Source: Pseudomonas sp. UBA2684
GTDB lineage: Bacteria > Pseudomonadota > Gammaproteobacteria > Pseudomonadales > Pseudomonadaceae
Length of the DNA: 64,000 nt
Assembly: GCA_002354655.1 (NCBI GenBank)
Contig: DELY01000059.1
Coordinates: 49,766 to 113,765 of the forward strand
Direction: 5' to 3'
Part shown: piece by piece, positions 18,555-30,928 of the stretch
How positions within the stretch are numbered: the stretch's first letter is position 1
Layout: every line of letters begins with the position of its first letter
Notes under the pieces: generated by a model
The model's input: the letters and a program-made list of their open reading frames with translations, nothing else
The model's database searches: none
What the model was told of the DNA's origin: nothing
Translations under genes and position numbers: made by a program

Positions 18555-20362
18555 TTGCTGCTGTCGGGCAGGCGTTGCACGTGGCCGTCACGGAACTCGG
18601 CCCAGGGCAGTTGGCGTTCGATGCGCTGCGCCGGGTTCAGGCTCAGGCTGCCGGACAGGCCCTCGAGCCGGGTATTCGGCAGGGCTTTGAGTTGGCTCAG
18701 GCGTGGCGCCAGGCGATAGGCATCGACGCCCATGGCGTAGAGGCGGCCAAGGCTGCCGCCGGCTTGCGGCCACTGGCTGTCGACTTGCTGGCGCAGTGGA
18801 TCGTTGACGTCCAGCAGCCAGGGTGTTTCGCAAAAACGAATGCCATTCAGATCGAGGTACTGCGCCTGGCTGTGATTGCCGGTGAACAGGTGGGACGTGG
18901 CATACACCGGCACGTCGCCGGCGTACTGGAAGGCCAGGGTTGGCTTGATCTGCTGCGCCTGTTGCGGGGTAGCCGCAAGGAAGATGAAATCGACATCCTG
19001 GCGCCGCGAGGGCTGTGCCGCTACCGCAACGCCCAGGGTGCTTTGCAGGCGTTTGGCGCGGGCTTCGCTTTGCCGCAACTGGAACAGGTCGGCGATCTGT
19101 TGCGCCAGCTCGACCGGTTGATCGACGTGTTCGGCGGCGATCAGGCTGCCGCCTTGGGCCTGCCAGCTCTGCCGGAAAGCGTCGAGTACGCGGTCGCCCC
19201 AGTCGCCACGCGGCACCAGGGCGACTGCCCGGCGCATACCGTCGGCCCAGGCGCGACGCGCTACTTCACGGGCCTCGTCTTCGGCGGCGAGGCCGAACTG
19301 GAACAGTTGCGCGGGACCTTCCTGGCCGTTCTCGCTGTAGTTCAGGGCCAGCGTGGTGATGGGCAGTTGTTCACGGGCGCTGAGTTGGGTAACCAGCGTT
19401 TTCTCCAGTGGGCCGATGACCAGTTGCGCCCCGGCAGCCTGGGCTTGGCGATAGAACTCGTCCAGCGAACTCATGCGCGAGCTGTCGTACACCTGGATGT
19501 TGGGGGGATTCTGTCCAGCTTGCTGGGCCTGGTAGTGGGCAGCGAGAAAGCCGTCGCGCAGGGCGCGCGCCACGGAGGCAAGCTGGCCTTCCTGGGGCAG
19601 CAGCAGGGCGATTTCGGTCAGCGGCTGGCTGGACAGCTCTTTGAGTTTGCTCAGCGGCTGCGGCAGTTGCAGGGCGGCGGGATGCTGTGGGTGTTGCGTG
19701 CGCCAGGTGTCAATGGCGGCTTGCTGTTGTTCCAGTGTGCCGGCGGTCTTCGATGCGCGCGCCAGGGCCAGCCAGCCCGCCAGGTCGGTATCGCCTTCGG
19801 CTTGCGGTTGTTCGAGTGGCAGGCTGGAAATCAGGCTCCAGATGGTTTCGTGGTTGCGTGCGGCGGTTTCGCCATTCAGCAATGGGGCGATAAACACGCG
19901 TTCGCGGGCGGCGGCCAGGGTTTGTCCATCGGCTTGCAGGGCCGTGGCGCGTGCCAGTTGGCTGCGCACCTGCTGCTCGACTGGCAGTTCGCCTAGGCGC
20001 TCCAGGCTTGGGTGGCTGAGTGCCTGCAGGGCGGCTTTGGGCTTGTCACGGGCCAGCGCCAGTTCGGCGGCCAGGGTGCTGGCGTAGATCTGCTGGGCCG
20101 GTTTCAGGTTGTCCAGCGGCACTTGTTCAAGAATCCCGGCGGCGCGACCGATGTCGCGCTGTTGGTAAGCCAGGTCCGCGGCGGAGAGGCGCAGCAACGC
20201 CGCTTGTTCCGGCTGGCTTTCGCCGGCTTGTTGCAGCAGTTGTTCGATATTGGCTTGTGGGGTGCGCGGCAGTTCGCCCAGGTTGGATGAGGGAGAGCTG
20301 GCACAGGCGGCGAGCAGGCCGACGAGGCCGAGGACGGAAAGCGAGCGCAGGCAAGCGATCAT
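18551..20362 (-). CDS. lpoA: penicillin-binding protein activator LpoA
   Basis: 603-residue outer-membrane lipoprotein that activates PBP1a from the outside of the peptidoglycan. The signal ends in LLAAC (Cys20). The N-terminal half is TPR-like (AALLRLSAADLAYQQRDIGRA). The C-terminal half (about 250-590) is a periplasmic-binding-protein fold containing EIALLLPQEGQLASVARALRDG. It is divergent from rsmI, as in E. coli. The long frame on the opposite strand here is a shadow. Confidence 0.92.
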   Translation of the reverse strand: MIACLRSLSVLGLVGLLAACASSPSSNLGELPRTPQANIEQLLQQAGESQPEQAALLRLSAADLAYQQRDIGRAAGILEQVPLDNLKPAQQIYASTLAAELALARDKPKAALQALSHPSLERLGELPVEQQVRSQLARATALQADGQTLAAARERVFIAPLLNGETAARNHETIWSLISSLPLEQPQAEGDTDLAGWLALARASKTAGTLEQQQAAIDTWRTQHPQHPAALQLPQPLSKLKELSSQPLTEIALLLPQEGQLASVARALRDGFLAAHYQAQQAGQNPPNIQVYDSSRMSSLDEFYRQAQAAGAQLVIGPLEKTLVTQLSAREQLPITTLALNYSENGQEGPAQLFQFGLAAEDEAREVARRAWADGMRRAVALVPRGDWGDRVLDAFRQSWQAQGGSLIAAEHVDQPVELAQQIADLFQLRQSEARAKRLQSTLGVAVAAQPSRRQDVDFIFLAATPQQAQQIKPTLAFQYAGDVPVYATSHLFTGNHSQAQYLDLNGIRFCETPWLLDVNDPLRQQVDSQWPQAGGSLGRLYAMGVDAYRLAPRLSQLKALPNTRLEGLSGSLSLNPAQRIERQLPWAEFRDGHVQRLPDSSN

Positions 20363-20588
20363 GTAAGCGTTCCTGATACTTGATCAAATGAGCGTCGAAT
20401 TGTACCCAAGCCCTGGCGGTGGCGCGATGTCGAAGGGCGAGAACCGGTCCACGATCTGCTGCGCAGTGGCGCCGCAGCGCCAAAAAAGGCTGCGGGGTGC
20501 TCATTTGCAGCGCTTACGCTCTCTTTGCTCATGGGTTTTTCCTGGCTTGGCTAGCGCTCGCTAAAACGCGAGCTGGGGCTAAACGGGC

Positions 20589-20594
20589 TACAAT
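20589..20594 (+). promoter_or_regulatory. candidate -10 of rsmI
   Basis: TACAAT 31 bases before the rsmI start, without a clear -35 at the right distance. It is the only good -10 in the 262-base divergent gap to lpoA. Confidence 0.35.
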
Positions 20595-20625
20595 GCGCGC
20601 CTTCGTGATTTGAGAGGCCTGTGCT

Positions 20626-21498
20626 GTGACCGCTTCCGGTGCATTAAATCCCACTCCTGGCAGCCTTTATGTAGTCGCTACACCGATTGGCAATCTCGAC
20701 GACATCAGTGCGCGGGCGCTCAAGGTGCTCAATGATGTGGCCTTGATCGCTGCCGAAGACACCCGGCACTCGGCGCGGTTGATGCAGCACTTCGGGATTG
20801 GCACGCCTCTGGCTGCTTGCCATGAGCACAATGAGCGCGATCACGGAGGTCGATTTCTGGCGCGCTTGCTGGCGGGTGACGATGTGGCGCTGATTTCCGA
20901 TGCCGGTACGCCACTGATTTCCGATCCTGGCTATCACCTGGTGCGCCAGGCGCGAGCCGCGGGTATTACCGTGGTGCCGGTGCCGGGTGCTTGTGCATTG
21001 ATCGCTGCGTTGTCGGCGGCGGGTTTACCGTCTGATCGGTTCATCTTCGAGGGCTTTCTGCCCGCCAAGACGGTCGGGCGTCGCGCGCGCCTGGAACAGG
21101 TTAAGGAAGAGCCGCGCACGCTGATTTTTTACGAGGCGCCGCACCGTATTCTCGAGTGTCTGGTGGATATGCAGGCGGTGTTCGGGGCTGAGCGCCCAGC
21201 GGTGTTGGCGCGCGAGCTGAGCAAAACCTTCGAAACGCTTAAGGGGCTGCCGTTGGCTGAGCTGCAGGCCTGGGTCGAGGCCGACAGCAACCAGCAGCGC
21301 GGCGAGTGCGTGGTGTTGGTCGCCGGCTGGCAGGCGCCGGAGGACGATGCAGCAGTCAGTAGCGAGGCGATGCGCGTGCTCGATTTGCTGCTCAAGGAAA
21401 TGCCACTCAAGCGCGCCGCCGCTCTGGCGGCAGAGATCACCGGGGTGCGCAAGAACCTGCTCTATCAGGCTGCGTTGGCGCAGCAGAAAGACGCTTGA
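20626..21498 (+). CDS. rsmI: 16S rRNA (cytidine1402-2'-O)-methyltransferase
   Basis: 290 residues, GTG start. Tetrapyrrole-methylase fold: the N-terminal [17 protein letters not shown] is the family hallmark, followed by [14 protein letters not shown] and [19 protein letters not shown]. It adds the 2'-O-methyl group at C1402 in the decoding centre; RsmH, encoded downstream at 22659, adds the N4-methyl group to the same base. rnpB follows. Confidence 0.95.
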   Translation: MTASGALNPTPGSLYVVATPIGNLDDISARALKVLNDVALIAAEDTRHSARLMQHFGIGTPLAACHEHNERDHGGRFLARLLAGDDVALISDAGTPLISDPGYHLVRQARAAGITVVPVPGACALIAALSAAGLPSDRFIFEGFLPAKTVGRRARLEQVKEEPRTLIFYEAPHRILECLVDMQAVFGAERPAVLARELSKTFETLKGLPLAELQAWVEADSNQQRGECVVLVAGWQAPEDDAAVSSEAMRVLDLLLKEMPLKRAAALAAEITGVRKNLLYQAALAQQKDA

Positions 21499-21500
21499 GC

Positions 21501-21529
21501 TTGTTCTCCGGGCCACAGACCGCTAACCT
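21501..21529 (+). promoter_or_regulatory. candidate rnpB promoter
   Basis: TTGTTC (21501-21506), a 17-base spacer and TAACCT (21524-21529), placing the start at about 21537 where the RNA's P1 helix begins. Confidence 0.4.
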
Positions 21530-21536
21530 TGGCGGC

Positions 21537-21898
21537 GGAGAGTCGATCGGACAGTCGCTGCCGCGTTTCGTTCTGCGAAAGGCGGGGGAGGAAAGTCCGG
21601 GCTCCATAGGGCGGAGTGCCAGGTAATGCCTGGGGGGCGCGAGCCTACGGAAAGTGCCACAGAAAATAACCGCCTAAGCGCTTCGGCGCCGGTAAGGGTG
21701 AAAAGGTGCGGTAAGAGCGCACCGCGCGACTGGTAACAGTTCGTGGCTAGGCAAACCCCACTCGGAGCAAGACCAAATAGGGTTCCATTGGCGTGGCCCG
21801 CGCTGGAACCGGGTAGGTTGCTAAAGGCGTGCAGTGATGTACGTCGTAGAGGAATGACTGTCCTCGACAGAACCCGGCTTACAGATCGGCTCTCCACC
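21537..21898 (+). ncRNA. rnpB: RNase P RNA, bacterial type A
   Basis: Catalytic RNA of RNase P, which removes 5' leaders from pre-tRNA. The ends pair as helix P1: GGAGAGTCGATC (21537-21548) with GATCGGCTCTCC (21884-21895), one G-U pair. The conserved core is visible: GGGGGAGGAAAGTCCGGGCTC near 21583-21603 (CR-I), the CCACAGAAAATAACCGCC region near 21657-21674, and AGGGTGAAAAGGTGCGGTAAGAGCGCACC near 21696-21724. The length of about 360 fits the family. Location between rsmI and mraZ is typical of Pseudomonas. Confidence 0.96.
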
Positions 21899-22101
21899 TT
21901 TCTCTTCTATCCGCATCAGCTTTCTCCCCGCCTTTCTAATACCGAAAAAATCTTACTCTTAACAAACTACTTTAACTTTGAAGTTCAGCTTGCTGTGTTG
22001 GTTGATTTTTATCCAGCGCAACCCCTCGCTATGCTGTGTTTCTACCCCGCTTTAGTTCGCTAAATCGCCGTTCTATAAGGATTTTTCCCTCCTGGCGCGC
22101 C
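21899..22101. other. gene-free stretch between rnpB and the mraZ promoter
   Basis: About 200 bases, unusually A+T rich at 21935-22000 for this chromosome, with no convincing reading frame or hairpin terminator. The AT-rich part lies 100 bases or more upstream of the mraZ promoter and could assist it. Confidence 0.5.
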
Positions 22102-22131
22102 TTGACGGTGGGGCGTGCGCGTTCCTATAGT
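22102..22131 (+). promoter_or_regulatory. mraZ promoter of the dcw cluster
   Basis: TTGACG (22102-22107), an 18-base spacer and TATAGT (22126-22131), giving a start near 22138, at the first MraZ box. Confidence 0.7.
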
Positions 22132-22140
22132 GTGCGCAGG

Positions 22141-22175
22141 TGGTAAGAAGTGGCATGAAGTGGGTTTTTTTGGGC
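22141..22175 (+). promoter_or_regulatory. MraZ operator, four boxes at 10-bp spacing
   Basis: TGGTA, TGGCA, TGGGT and TGGGC begin at 22141, 22151, 22161 and 22171, exactly one helical turn apart. MraZ of E. coli and Mycoplasma binds three or more TGGGN boxes separated by five bases in its own promoter region and represses the cluster. The two boxes nearest the gene fit best. Confidence 0.75.
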
Positions 22176-22206
22176 ATGGACAGCTAATTAAAGGGGAAGC
22201 GCAGTC

Positions 22207-22662
22207 GTGTTTCGCGGAGCTAACGCCATCAGTCTCGACGCCAAAGGGCGACTCGCGATGCCAAGTCGGTATCGGGACGAGCTCGTGTCGCGTTGTGCTG
22301 GCCAGCTTATCGTGACCATTGATGCCGTCGACCCCTGTCTGTGTGTCTATCCACTGTCCGAGTGGGAACTGATCGAAAACAAATTGCGTGAGCTGGCGTC
22401 CTTCCGTGAGGAAAACCGTCGGCTGCAGCGTTTGTTGATTGGCAATGCCGTCGACCTCGAGCTGGATGCCAGCGGTCGCTTCCTGGTGCCACCGCGTTTG
22501 CGTGAGTACGCCAAGTTGGACAAGCGCGCGATGCTCGTCGGCCAGCTCAATAAATTTCAACTGTGGGATGAAGATGCCTGGAATGCGGTGGCCGATGCCG
22601 ATTTGGCTGCCATCAAACAACCTGGCGCTCTGTCCGACGAACTACGTGACCTGATCCTGTGA
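22207..22662 (+). CDS. mraZ: transcriptional regulator MraZ
   Basis: 151 residues, GTG start with AAGGGGAAG upstream. Two SpoVT/AbrB-like repeats: [25 protein letters not shown] near the start, and [21 protein letters not shown] in the second half. The DxxGR motifs mark the DNA-binding loops of the ring-shaped oligomer. It represses its own cluster through the boxes at 22141-22175. rsmH starts four bases inside its end. Confidence 0.96.
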   Translation: MFRGANAISLDAKGRLAMPSRYRDELVSRCAGQLIVTIDAVDPCLCVYPLSEWELIENKLRELASFREENRRLQRLLIGNAVDLELDASGRFLVPPRLREYAKLDKRAMLVGQLNKFQLWDEDAWNAVADADLAAIKQPGALSDELRDLIL

Positions 22663-23602
22663 CTATGACTAGCAGCTTTCGCCACATTACCGTGCTGCTC
22701 GACGAAGCCGTCGAGGGGCTCGCCGTGCGAGCGGATGGCTGCTACCTGGATGGCACCTTTGGTCGCGGCGGACACAGCCGGCTGATTCTCGGAAAGCTCG
22801 GGCCGGATGGGCATTTGCTGGGGCTCGATAAAGACCCCTTGGCAATTGCTACGGGGGATGCGCTGGCGGCCGAAGACGGCCGCTTTGTCGTTGTGCAGCG
22901 TAGTTTTGCGGAACTCGGCGAAGAAACGGCGGTCCGCGGCTTGGCTGGCAGGGTCAGTGGCGTGCTGTTGGATCTGGGCGTGTCGTCGCCGCAATTGGAC
23001 GATGCCGAACGGGGTTTCAGCTTCCTCAATGACGGCCCGCTGGATATGCGCATGGACCCGAGCCGTGGTGTCAGTGCGGCGCAGTGGATCGCCAGCGCCA
23101 GCGAAGAAGAAATCGCCCGAGTGTTCAAGGAATATGGCGAAGAGCGTTTCGCCAAGCGCATGGCGCGCGCCGTGGTGCAGCGCCGTATCGAGCAGCCGTT
23201 CGAGCGCACCGCCGATTTGGCGCAGGTGCTGACGGTGGCCAATCCGGCTTGGGAGAAGGGCAAGAACCCAGCAACTCGCGCCTTTCAGGGCCTGCGCATT
23301 CATGTCAATAACGAGTTGGGCGATCTCGAGCGTGGCCTCGATGCTGCCCTGGAAGCCCTTGAGGTGGGTGGTCGCCTGGTGGTGATCAGTTTCCACTCGT
23401 TGGAAGACCGCATCGTCAAACTGTTTATGCGCAAGCACGCCAAGGGCGAGCAGGACAAGCTGCCGCGTGACCTGCCGATCATTCCGAAAGCCTTCGAGCC
23501 GCGCTTGAAGCTGATCGGCAAGCCGCAGTTCGCCTCCGAGGCCGAGTTGAAAGCCAACCCGCGCTCGCGTAGCGCGGTGATGCGTGTCGCGGAGAAAGTG
23601 CG

Positions 23603-23606
<4 letters not shown>
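22659..23606 (+). CDS. rsmH: 16S rRNA (cytosine1402-N4)-methyltransferase
   Basis: 315 residues from GTG at 22659; an ATG two codons later is an equal alternative. The SAM-binding motif [12 protein letters not shown], the [15 protein letters not shown] segment and the C-terminal [13 protein letters not shown] are diagnostic. It adds the N4-methyl group at C1402 of 16S rRNA, next to the 2'-O-methyl from RsmI. It overlaps both neighbours by four bases. Confidence 0.96.
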
Positions 23607-25655
<2,049 letters not shown>

Positions 25656-25656
<1 letters not shown>

Positions 25657-27119
25657 TGCCCATGCCGCTTAATCAATTATTGCCCGAAGCCGCCAGCGCG
25701 ACGCTGATCCGTGAACTGACCCTGGACAGCCGTAAGGTGCGGCCGGGCGACCTGTTTCTGGCGGTGCCTGGGACCCAGCAGGATGGTCGTTTGCACATCG
25801 CCGATGCGATTGCGCGTGGCGCCGCCGCAGTGGCCTATGAGGCCGACGGCGCGCTGGCCATGACTGCCAGCAGCGCCGAGTTGGTGGCGATCAAAGGGTT
25901 GGCCGGACAGCTGTCGGCTATCGCCGGGCGTTTCTATGGCGAACCGAGCCGCGGCTTGCATCTGGTCGGCATCACCGGCACCAACGGCAAGACCAGCGTC
26001 AGCCAGTTGCTGGCCCAGGCGCTGGATCTGCTCGGCGAGCGCTGTGGCATCGTCGGCACCCTGGGCAACGGCTTTTACAACGCCCTGGCGCTGGGGCGCC
26101 ACACCACGCCGGACCCGATCGGCGTGCAGGCCACCCTGGCCGATTTGAAGAATGCCGGTGCGCGCGCCGTGGCCATGGAGGTCTCCTCCCATGGCTTGCA
26201 TCAAGGCCGTGTGGCAGCGCTGGCATTCGACGTGGCGGTGTTTACCAACCTGTCGCGCGATCACCTCGATTACCACGGTTCGATGGAGGCCTACAGCGCC
26301 GCCAAGGCCGCTCTGTTTGCCTGGGCGGGCCTGCGCTGCCGGGTGCTCAATCTGGACGATGCGTTCGGTCGGCAGCTGGCGCTGGCGGAGCAGGAGTCGC
26401 GCCTGATCAGCTACAGCCTGGAAGATGCCAGTGCCTACCTGTATTGCCGCGATGCGCAGTTCGACGAGAACGGCGTGCGCGCCAAGCTGGTTACCCCACG
26501 TGGCGAGGGCAGCCTGCGCAGTTCGCTGCTCGGCCGCTTCAACCTGAGCAACCTGCTGGCGGTGGTCGGTGCGCTGCTGGGCATGGATTACCCGCTCGAC
26601 GAAATTCTCAAGGTGTTGCCGCAGTTGCAGGGGCCGATCGGCCGCATGCAGCGTCTGGGTGGGGTGCGTCAGCCACTGGTGGTGGTCGACTACGCGCACA
26701 CGCCGGATGCCCTGGAAAAAGTCCTCGAAGCCTTGCGCCCGCATGTCAAAGGCCGCCTGCTGTGCCTGTTCGGCTGCGGCGGTGATCGTGACAGTGGTAA
26801 GCGTCCGCTGATGGCGGCCGTGGTCGAGCGCCTGGCCGATGGCGTGCTGGTGACCGACGACAACCCGCGTACGGAAACCCCTGAGCAGATCTTCCGCGAC
26901 ATCCGCGCCGGCTTTGCCGCGCCAGAGTCCGTGCAGTTCGTGCATGGCCGCGGCCAGGCGATTGCTCAGCTGATTGCCAGCGCGTCTGCCGATGATGTGC
27001 TGGTGCTGGCCGGTAAAGGTCACGAGGATTATCAGGAGATCAACGGCGAGCGTCAGCCGTTCTCCGACCTCGAAGAAGCCAGTCAGGCGCTGCTTGCATG
27101 GGGGGTGGCACATGCTTAA
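25656..27119 (+). CDS. murE: UDP-MurNAc-L-Ala-D-Glu:meso-diaminopimelate ligase
   Basis: 487 residues. The ATP loop GITGTNGKTS starts at residue 105, and the DNPR motif (402-405) selects meso-diaminopimelate rather than lysine. It adds the third residue of the stem peptide in the cytoplasm. The murF ATG lies eight bases inside the 3' end, so translation is coupled. Confidence 0.97.
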
Positions 27120-28491
27120 GGCGCTGCGTTTGAGCGAAGTGGCCGTGGCACTGAATGGTCGGTTGCTGGGCGAAGATCGCCTATTCGATGCGGTTGGCAC
27201 CGACAGCCGGGCGATTCAGCCGGGGCAGTTGTTCATTGCCCTGAGCGGCCCGCGTTTCGATGGCCACGATTACCTGGCGGATGTCGCCAGCAAGGGCGCC
27301 GTCGCGGCCCTGGTCGAGCGGGAAGTGGCCAATGCGCCGCTGCCGCAACTGCTGGTGGGTGATACCCGTCAGGCGCTGGGGCAGCTTGGCGCCTTGAATC
27401 GTCAAGCCTACGGCGGCCCGTTGGCGGCCGTTACCGGCTCCAGCGGCAAGACCACGGTCAAGGAGATGCTCGCCAGCATCCTGCGCACGGCATTCGTCGA
27501 GCAAGGCAATGCGGTGTTGGCCACCCGTGGCAACCTGAACAACGATCTGGGTGCACCGCTGACCCTGCTCGAGCTGGCCCCGCAGCATAAAGGTGCGGTG
27601 ATCGAGTTGGGCGCCTCGCGCGTCGGAGAAATCGCTTACACCGTTGGCTTGACCCAGCCGCATGTGGCCATCATTACCAATGCCGGCACCGCGCATGTCG
27701 GCGAGTTCGGCGGCCCGGACAAGATCGTCCTGGCCAAAGGCGAAATTCTCGAAGGGCTCGGTGCCAACGGCGTGGCCGTGCTCAACCTCGACGACGCGGC
27801 GTTCGCCACCTGGCGCCAGCGCGCGGCGGGCAAGCGCGTGCTGAGCTTTGCCCTGCACAACCCGGCGGCGGACTTCCATGCCAGTGACCTGGCTCGCGAC
27901 GCCCGCGGCTGCTCGGCCTTTACCCTGCATTGCGCCGGCGGCCAGGCCCGCATCCAGCTCAACCTGCTTGGTGAGCACAACGTGGCCAATGCCTTGGCCG
28001 CCGCCGCCGCCGCGCATGCCTTGAGCGTACCGCTGGTCGATATCAAAACCGGCCTGGAAAACCTGCAACCGGTCAAAGGCCGCGCCGTAGCGCAGTTGGC
28101 GACGAATGGTGTGCGGGTAATCGATGACAGCTACAACGCCAACCCCGCGTCGATCTGCGCGGCCATTGATATACTCGCAGGCTTCTCCGGGCGCACCGTT
28201 CTGGTGCTCGGGGACATGGGCGAGTTGGGTGCCTGGGCCGAGCAGGGTCACCGCGATGTGGGTAGCTATGCCGTCGGCAAGGTTGCCGCACTGTATGCAG
28301 TCGGTCCGCTGATGGCTCATGCGGTCAACGCGTTTGGCGCACATGGCCGGCATTTCGCCGATCAAGCCAGCCTGATCGAAGCGCTACGCGTCGAGCAGGG
28401 CGACACCACCATTCTAATTAAAGGTTCACGCAGCGCCGCGATGGAAAAAATCGTGGCGGCGCTGTGTGGCACATTCGGGGAGAGTCACTAA
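27112..28491 (+). CDS. murF: UDP-MurNAc-tripeptide:D-Ala-D-Ala ligase
   Basis: 459 residues from the ATG at 27112 (MLKALRLSEVAVALNGRLLG). A longer frame extends into murE and is rejected. The ATP loop VTGSSGKTTVKEM and the DDSYNANPASI motif are typical of MurF. It completes the UDP-MurNAc-pentapeptide. The stop TAA is followed directly by the mraY ATG. Confidence 0.97.
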   Translation: MLKALRLSEVAVALNGRLLGEDRLFDAVGTDSRAIQPGQLFIALSGPRFDGHDYLADVASKGAVAALVEREVANAPLPQLLVGDTRQALGQLGALNRQAYGGPLAAVTGSSGKTTVKEMLASILRTAFVEQGNAVLATRGNLNNDLGAPLTLLELAPQHKGAVIELGASRVGEIAYTVGLTQPHVAIITNAGTAHVGEFGGPDKIVLAKGEILEGLGANGVAVLNLDDAAFATWRQRAAGKRVLSFALHNPAADFHASDLARDARGCSAFTLHCAGGQARIQLNLLGEHNVANALAAAAAAHALSVPLVDIKTGLENLQPVKGRAVAQLATNGVRVIDDSYNANPASICAAIDILAGFSGRTVLVLGDMGELGAWAEQGHRDVGSYAVGKVAALYAVGPLMAHAVNAFGAHGRHFADQASLIEALRVEQGDTTILIKGSRSAAMEKIVAALCGTFGESH

Positions 28492-29574
28492 ATGCTGCTG
28501 CTGCTGGCCGAGTACCTGCAACAGTTCCACAAAGGCTTCGCGGTCTTTCAGTACCTGACCCTGCGCGGGATTCTCGGTGTGCTGACCGCCCTGGCGTTAT
28601 CGCTGTGGCTGGGACCCTGGATGATCCGCACTTTGCAGATCCGCCAGATTGGCCAATCGGTACGCAACGACGGCCCGCAGTCGCACCTCTCGAAGAAAGG
28701 CACGCCAACCATGGGTGGCGCGCTGATTCTGTCCGCCATCGCGATCAGCACCTTGCTCTGGGCCGACCTGTCCAACCGCTATGTCTGGGTGGTGTTGGCC
28801 GTCACCCTGCTGTTCGGCGCCATCGGCTGGGTCGACGATTACCGCAAGGTGATCGAGAAGAATTCGCGCGGCCTGCCGAGCCGCTGGAAGTATTTCTGGC
28901 AGTCGGTGTTCGGCCTGGGTGCCGCGCTGTTCCTTTATATGACGGCGCAGAGCCCGGTGGAGACCACCCTGATTCTGCCGCTGCTCAAGGACTTCAGCCT
29001 TGAGCTGGGCTTGGGCTTCGTGGTGCTGAGCTACTTCGTCATCGTCGGTTCGAGCAACGCGGTCAACCTCACCGATGGCCTCGACGGCCTGGCGATTCTG
29101 CCCACCGTCATGGTCGGCGGCGCGCTGGGGATCTTCTGCTACCTGTCGGGCAACATCAAATTCGCCGAATATCTGTTTATTCCCTACGTGCCGGGCGCCG
29201 GTGAGCTGATCGTGTTCTGCGCCGCCCTGGTTGGCGCGGGCCTGGGTTTCCTCTGGTTCAACACCTACCCGGCGCAAGTCTTTATGGGTGACGTCGGCGC
29301 GCTGGCCCTGGGCGCGGCCCTGGGCACCATCGCGGTGATCGTGCGTCAGGAAGTGGTGCTGTTCATCATGGGCGGCATCTTCGTGATGGAAACCCTGTCG
29401 GTGATCATCCAGGTCGCGTCCTTCAAACTGACCGGCAAGCGCGTGTTCCGCATGGCGCCGATCCACCACCACTTTGAATTGAAAGGCTGGCCCGAGCCGC
29501 GGGTGATCGTGCGCTTCTGGATCATCACCGTGATTCTGGTGCTGATCGGCCTTGCCACTCTGAAGCTGCGTTGA
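28492..29574 (+). CDS. mraY: phospho-MurNAc-pentapeptide transferase
   Basis: 360-residue polytopic membrane enzyme with about ten helices. It moves phospho-MurNAc-pentapeptide to undecaprenyl phosphate, making lipid I. Active-site Asp residues lie in GWVDDYRK and in [10 protein letters not shown]; the [12 protein letters not shown] loop carries the HHH motif. Eight bases separate it from murD. Confidence 0.97.
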   Translation: MLLLLAEYLQQFHKGFAVFQYLTLRGILGVLTALALSLWLGPWMIRTLQIRQIGQSVRNDGPQSHLSKKGTPTMGGALILSAIAISTLLWADLSNRYVWVVLAVTLLFGAIGWVDDYRKVIEKNSRGLPSRWKYFWQSVFGLGAALFLYMTAQSPVETTLILPLLKDFSLELGLGFVVLSYFVIVGSSNAVNLTDGLDGLAILPTVMVGGALGIFCYLSGNIKFAEYLFIPYVPGAGELIVFCAALVGAGLGFLWFNTYPAQVFMGDVGALALGAALGTIAVIVRQEVVLFIMGGIFVMETLSVIIQVASFKLTGKRVFRMAPIHHHFELKGWPEPRVIVRFWIITVILVLIGLATLKLR

Positions 29575-29581
29575 GGAACCC

Positions 29582-30928
29582 ATGACCCTGATTGCTTCTG
29601 ACCACTTCCGCATCGTTGTCGGCCTCGGCAAGAGCGGCATGTCCCTGGTGCGCTTCCTCGCACGCCAGGGCCTGCCCTTTGCCGTGGTCGACACCCGTGC
29701 CAACCCGCCGGAGCTCGCCACCTTGCGTGAGCAGTTCCCGCAGGTGGAAGTGCGTTGTGGCGAACTGGATGTGGACTTCCTCTGCCGCGCCAGCGAGCTG
29801 CTGGTCAGCCCGGGCCTGGCCATCGCCACCCCGGCCCTGCAAGCCGCCGCTGCGCGCGGGGTCAAGCTGTCCGGCGATATTGAGCTGTTCGCCCGTTATG
29901 CCAAGGCGCCGATCGTGGCCATTACCGGCTCCAACGCCAAAAGCACTGTGACCACTCTGGTCGGTGAAATGGCGGCAGCGGCCGGCAAGAAGGTCGCGGT
30001 CGGCGGCAACCTCGGCACCCCGGCGCTGGATCTGCTGAATGACGAGATCGAGCTGTACGTCATGGAGCTGTCGAGCTTCCAGCTGGAAACCACCGATCAG
30101 CTGAATGCTGAAGTGGCGACCTGCCTGAACATCAGCGAAGACCATATGGATCGCTACGCCGATCTGCCGGCTTATCACCTGGCCAAACACCGCATCTTCC
30201 GCGGCGCGCGCCAGGTGGTGGTAAACCGCGACGACGCGCTGTCGCGGCCGCTGGTGGCCGATCAGCTGCCCTGCTGGTATTTCGGTCTGGGCAAGCCGGA
30301 CTTCAAACGCTTCGGCTTGCTTGAAGACGATGGCGAGAAGTGCCTGGCGTACCAGTTCGATGCACTGCTGCCGGTGCGTGAGCTGAAAATTCGTGGCGCG
30401 CATAACCAGTCCAACGCCCTGGCGGCGCTGGCCCTGGGCCATGCCGTGGGCCTGCCGATGGATGCCATGCTGGCCACCCTGCGCCAGTTCGTGGGCCTGC
30501 CGCACCGCTGCCAGTGGGTTGGCGAACGCAATGCCGTGAGCTACTACGACGACTCCAAGGCCACTAACGTCGGTGCCGCGCTGGCCGCCATCGAAGGCCT
30601 GGGCGCGGATGTCAGCGGCAAGCTGGTGCTGATCGCCGGTGGTGATGGCAAGGGCGCGGACTTCTCGGCGCTGAAAACGCCGGTCGGCACGTTCTGCCGT
30701 GCTGTAGTGCTGCTCGGTCGAGATGCCGAATTGCTGGCTGCCGCGCTGGGCGACGCCGCGCCGCTGATCCGGGTCAAGACCCTGGAGGAAGCCGTGCAGC
30801 GCGCTGCCGAGTTGGCCGAAGCGGGCGATGCCGTGCTGCTGTCGCCGGCCTGCGCCAGCCTGGACATGTTCAAAAACTTCGAAGAACGCGGACGCCGGTT
30901 CGCCCATGCCGTGGAGGCGCTCGTCTGA
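29582..30928 (+). CDS. murD: UDP-MurNAc-L-alanine:D-glutamate ligase
   Basis: 448 residues. The ATP loop is AITGSNAKSTV, with Ala in place of the more common Gly before Lys, and the SSFQLETTDQL and YDDSKATN motifs are conserved. It adds D-Glu to UDP-MurNAc-L-Ala. The stop overlaps the ftsW ATG by one base. Confidence 0.96.
   Translation: MTLIASDHFRIVVGLGKSGMSLVRFLARQGLPFAVVDTRANPPELATLREQFPQVEVRCGELDVDFLCRASELLVSPGLAIATPALQAAAARGVKLSGDIELFARYAKAPIVAITGSNAKSTVTTLVGEMAAAAGKKVAVGGNLGTPALDLLNDEIELYVMELSSFQLETTDQLNAEVATCLNISEDHMDRYADLPAYHLAKHRIFRGARQVVVNRDDALSRPLVADQLPCWYFGLGKPDFKRFGLLEDDGEKCLAYQFDALLPVRELKIRGAHNQSNALAALALGHAVGLPMDAMLATLRQFVGLPHRCQWVGERNAVSYYDDSKATNVGAALAAIEGLGADVSGKLVLIAGGDGKGADFSALKTPVGTFCRAVVLLGRDAELLAAALGDAAPLIRVKTLEEAVQRAAELAEAGDAVLLSPACASLDMFKNFEERGRRFAHAVEALV

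Noticed and set aside
18575-19996. 473-codon frame antisense to lpoA
   Set aside because: Shadow of a high-GC coding strand; lpoA has signal peptide, domains and conserved synteny.
21523-21897. Open frames over the rnpB region
   Set aside because: The region is fully explained by the RNase P RNA; the frames have no protein similarity.
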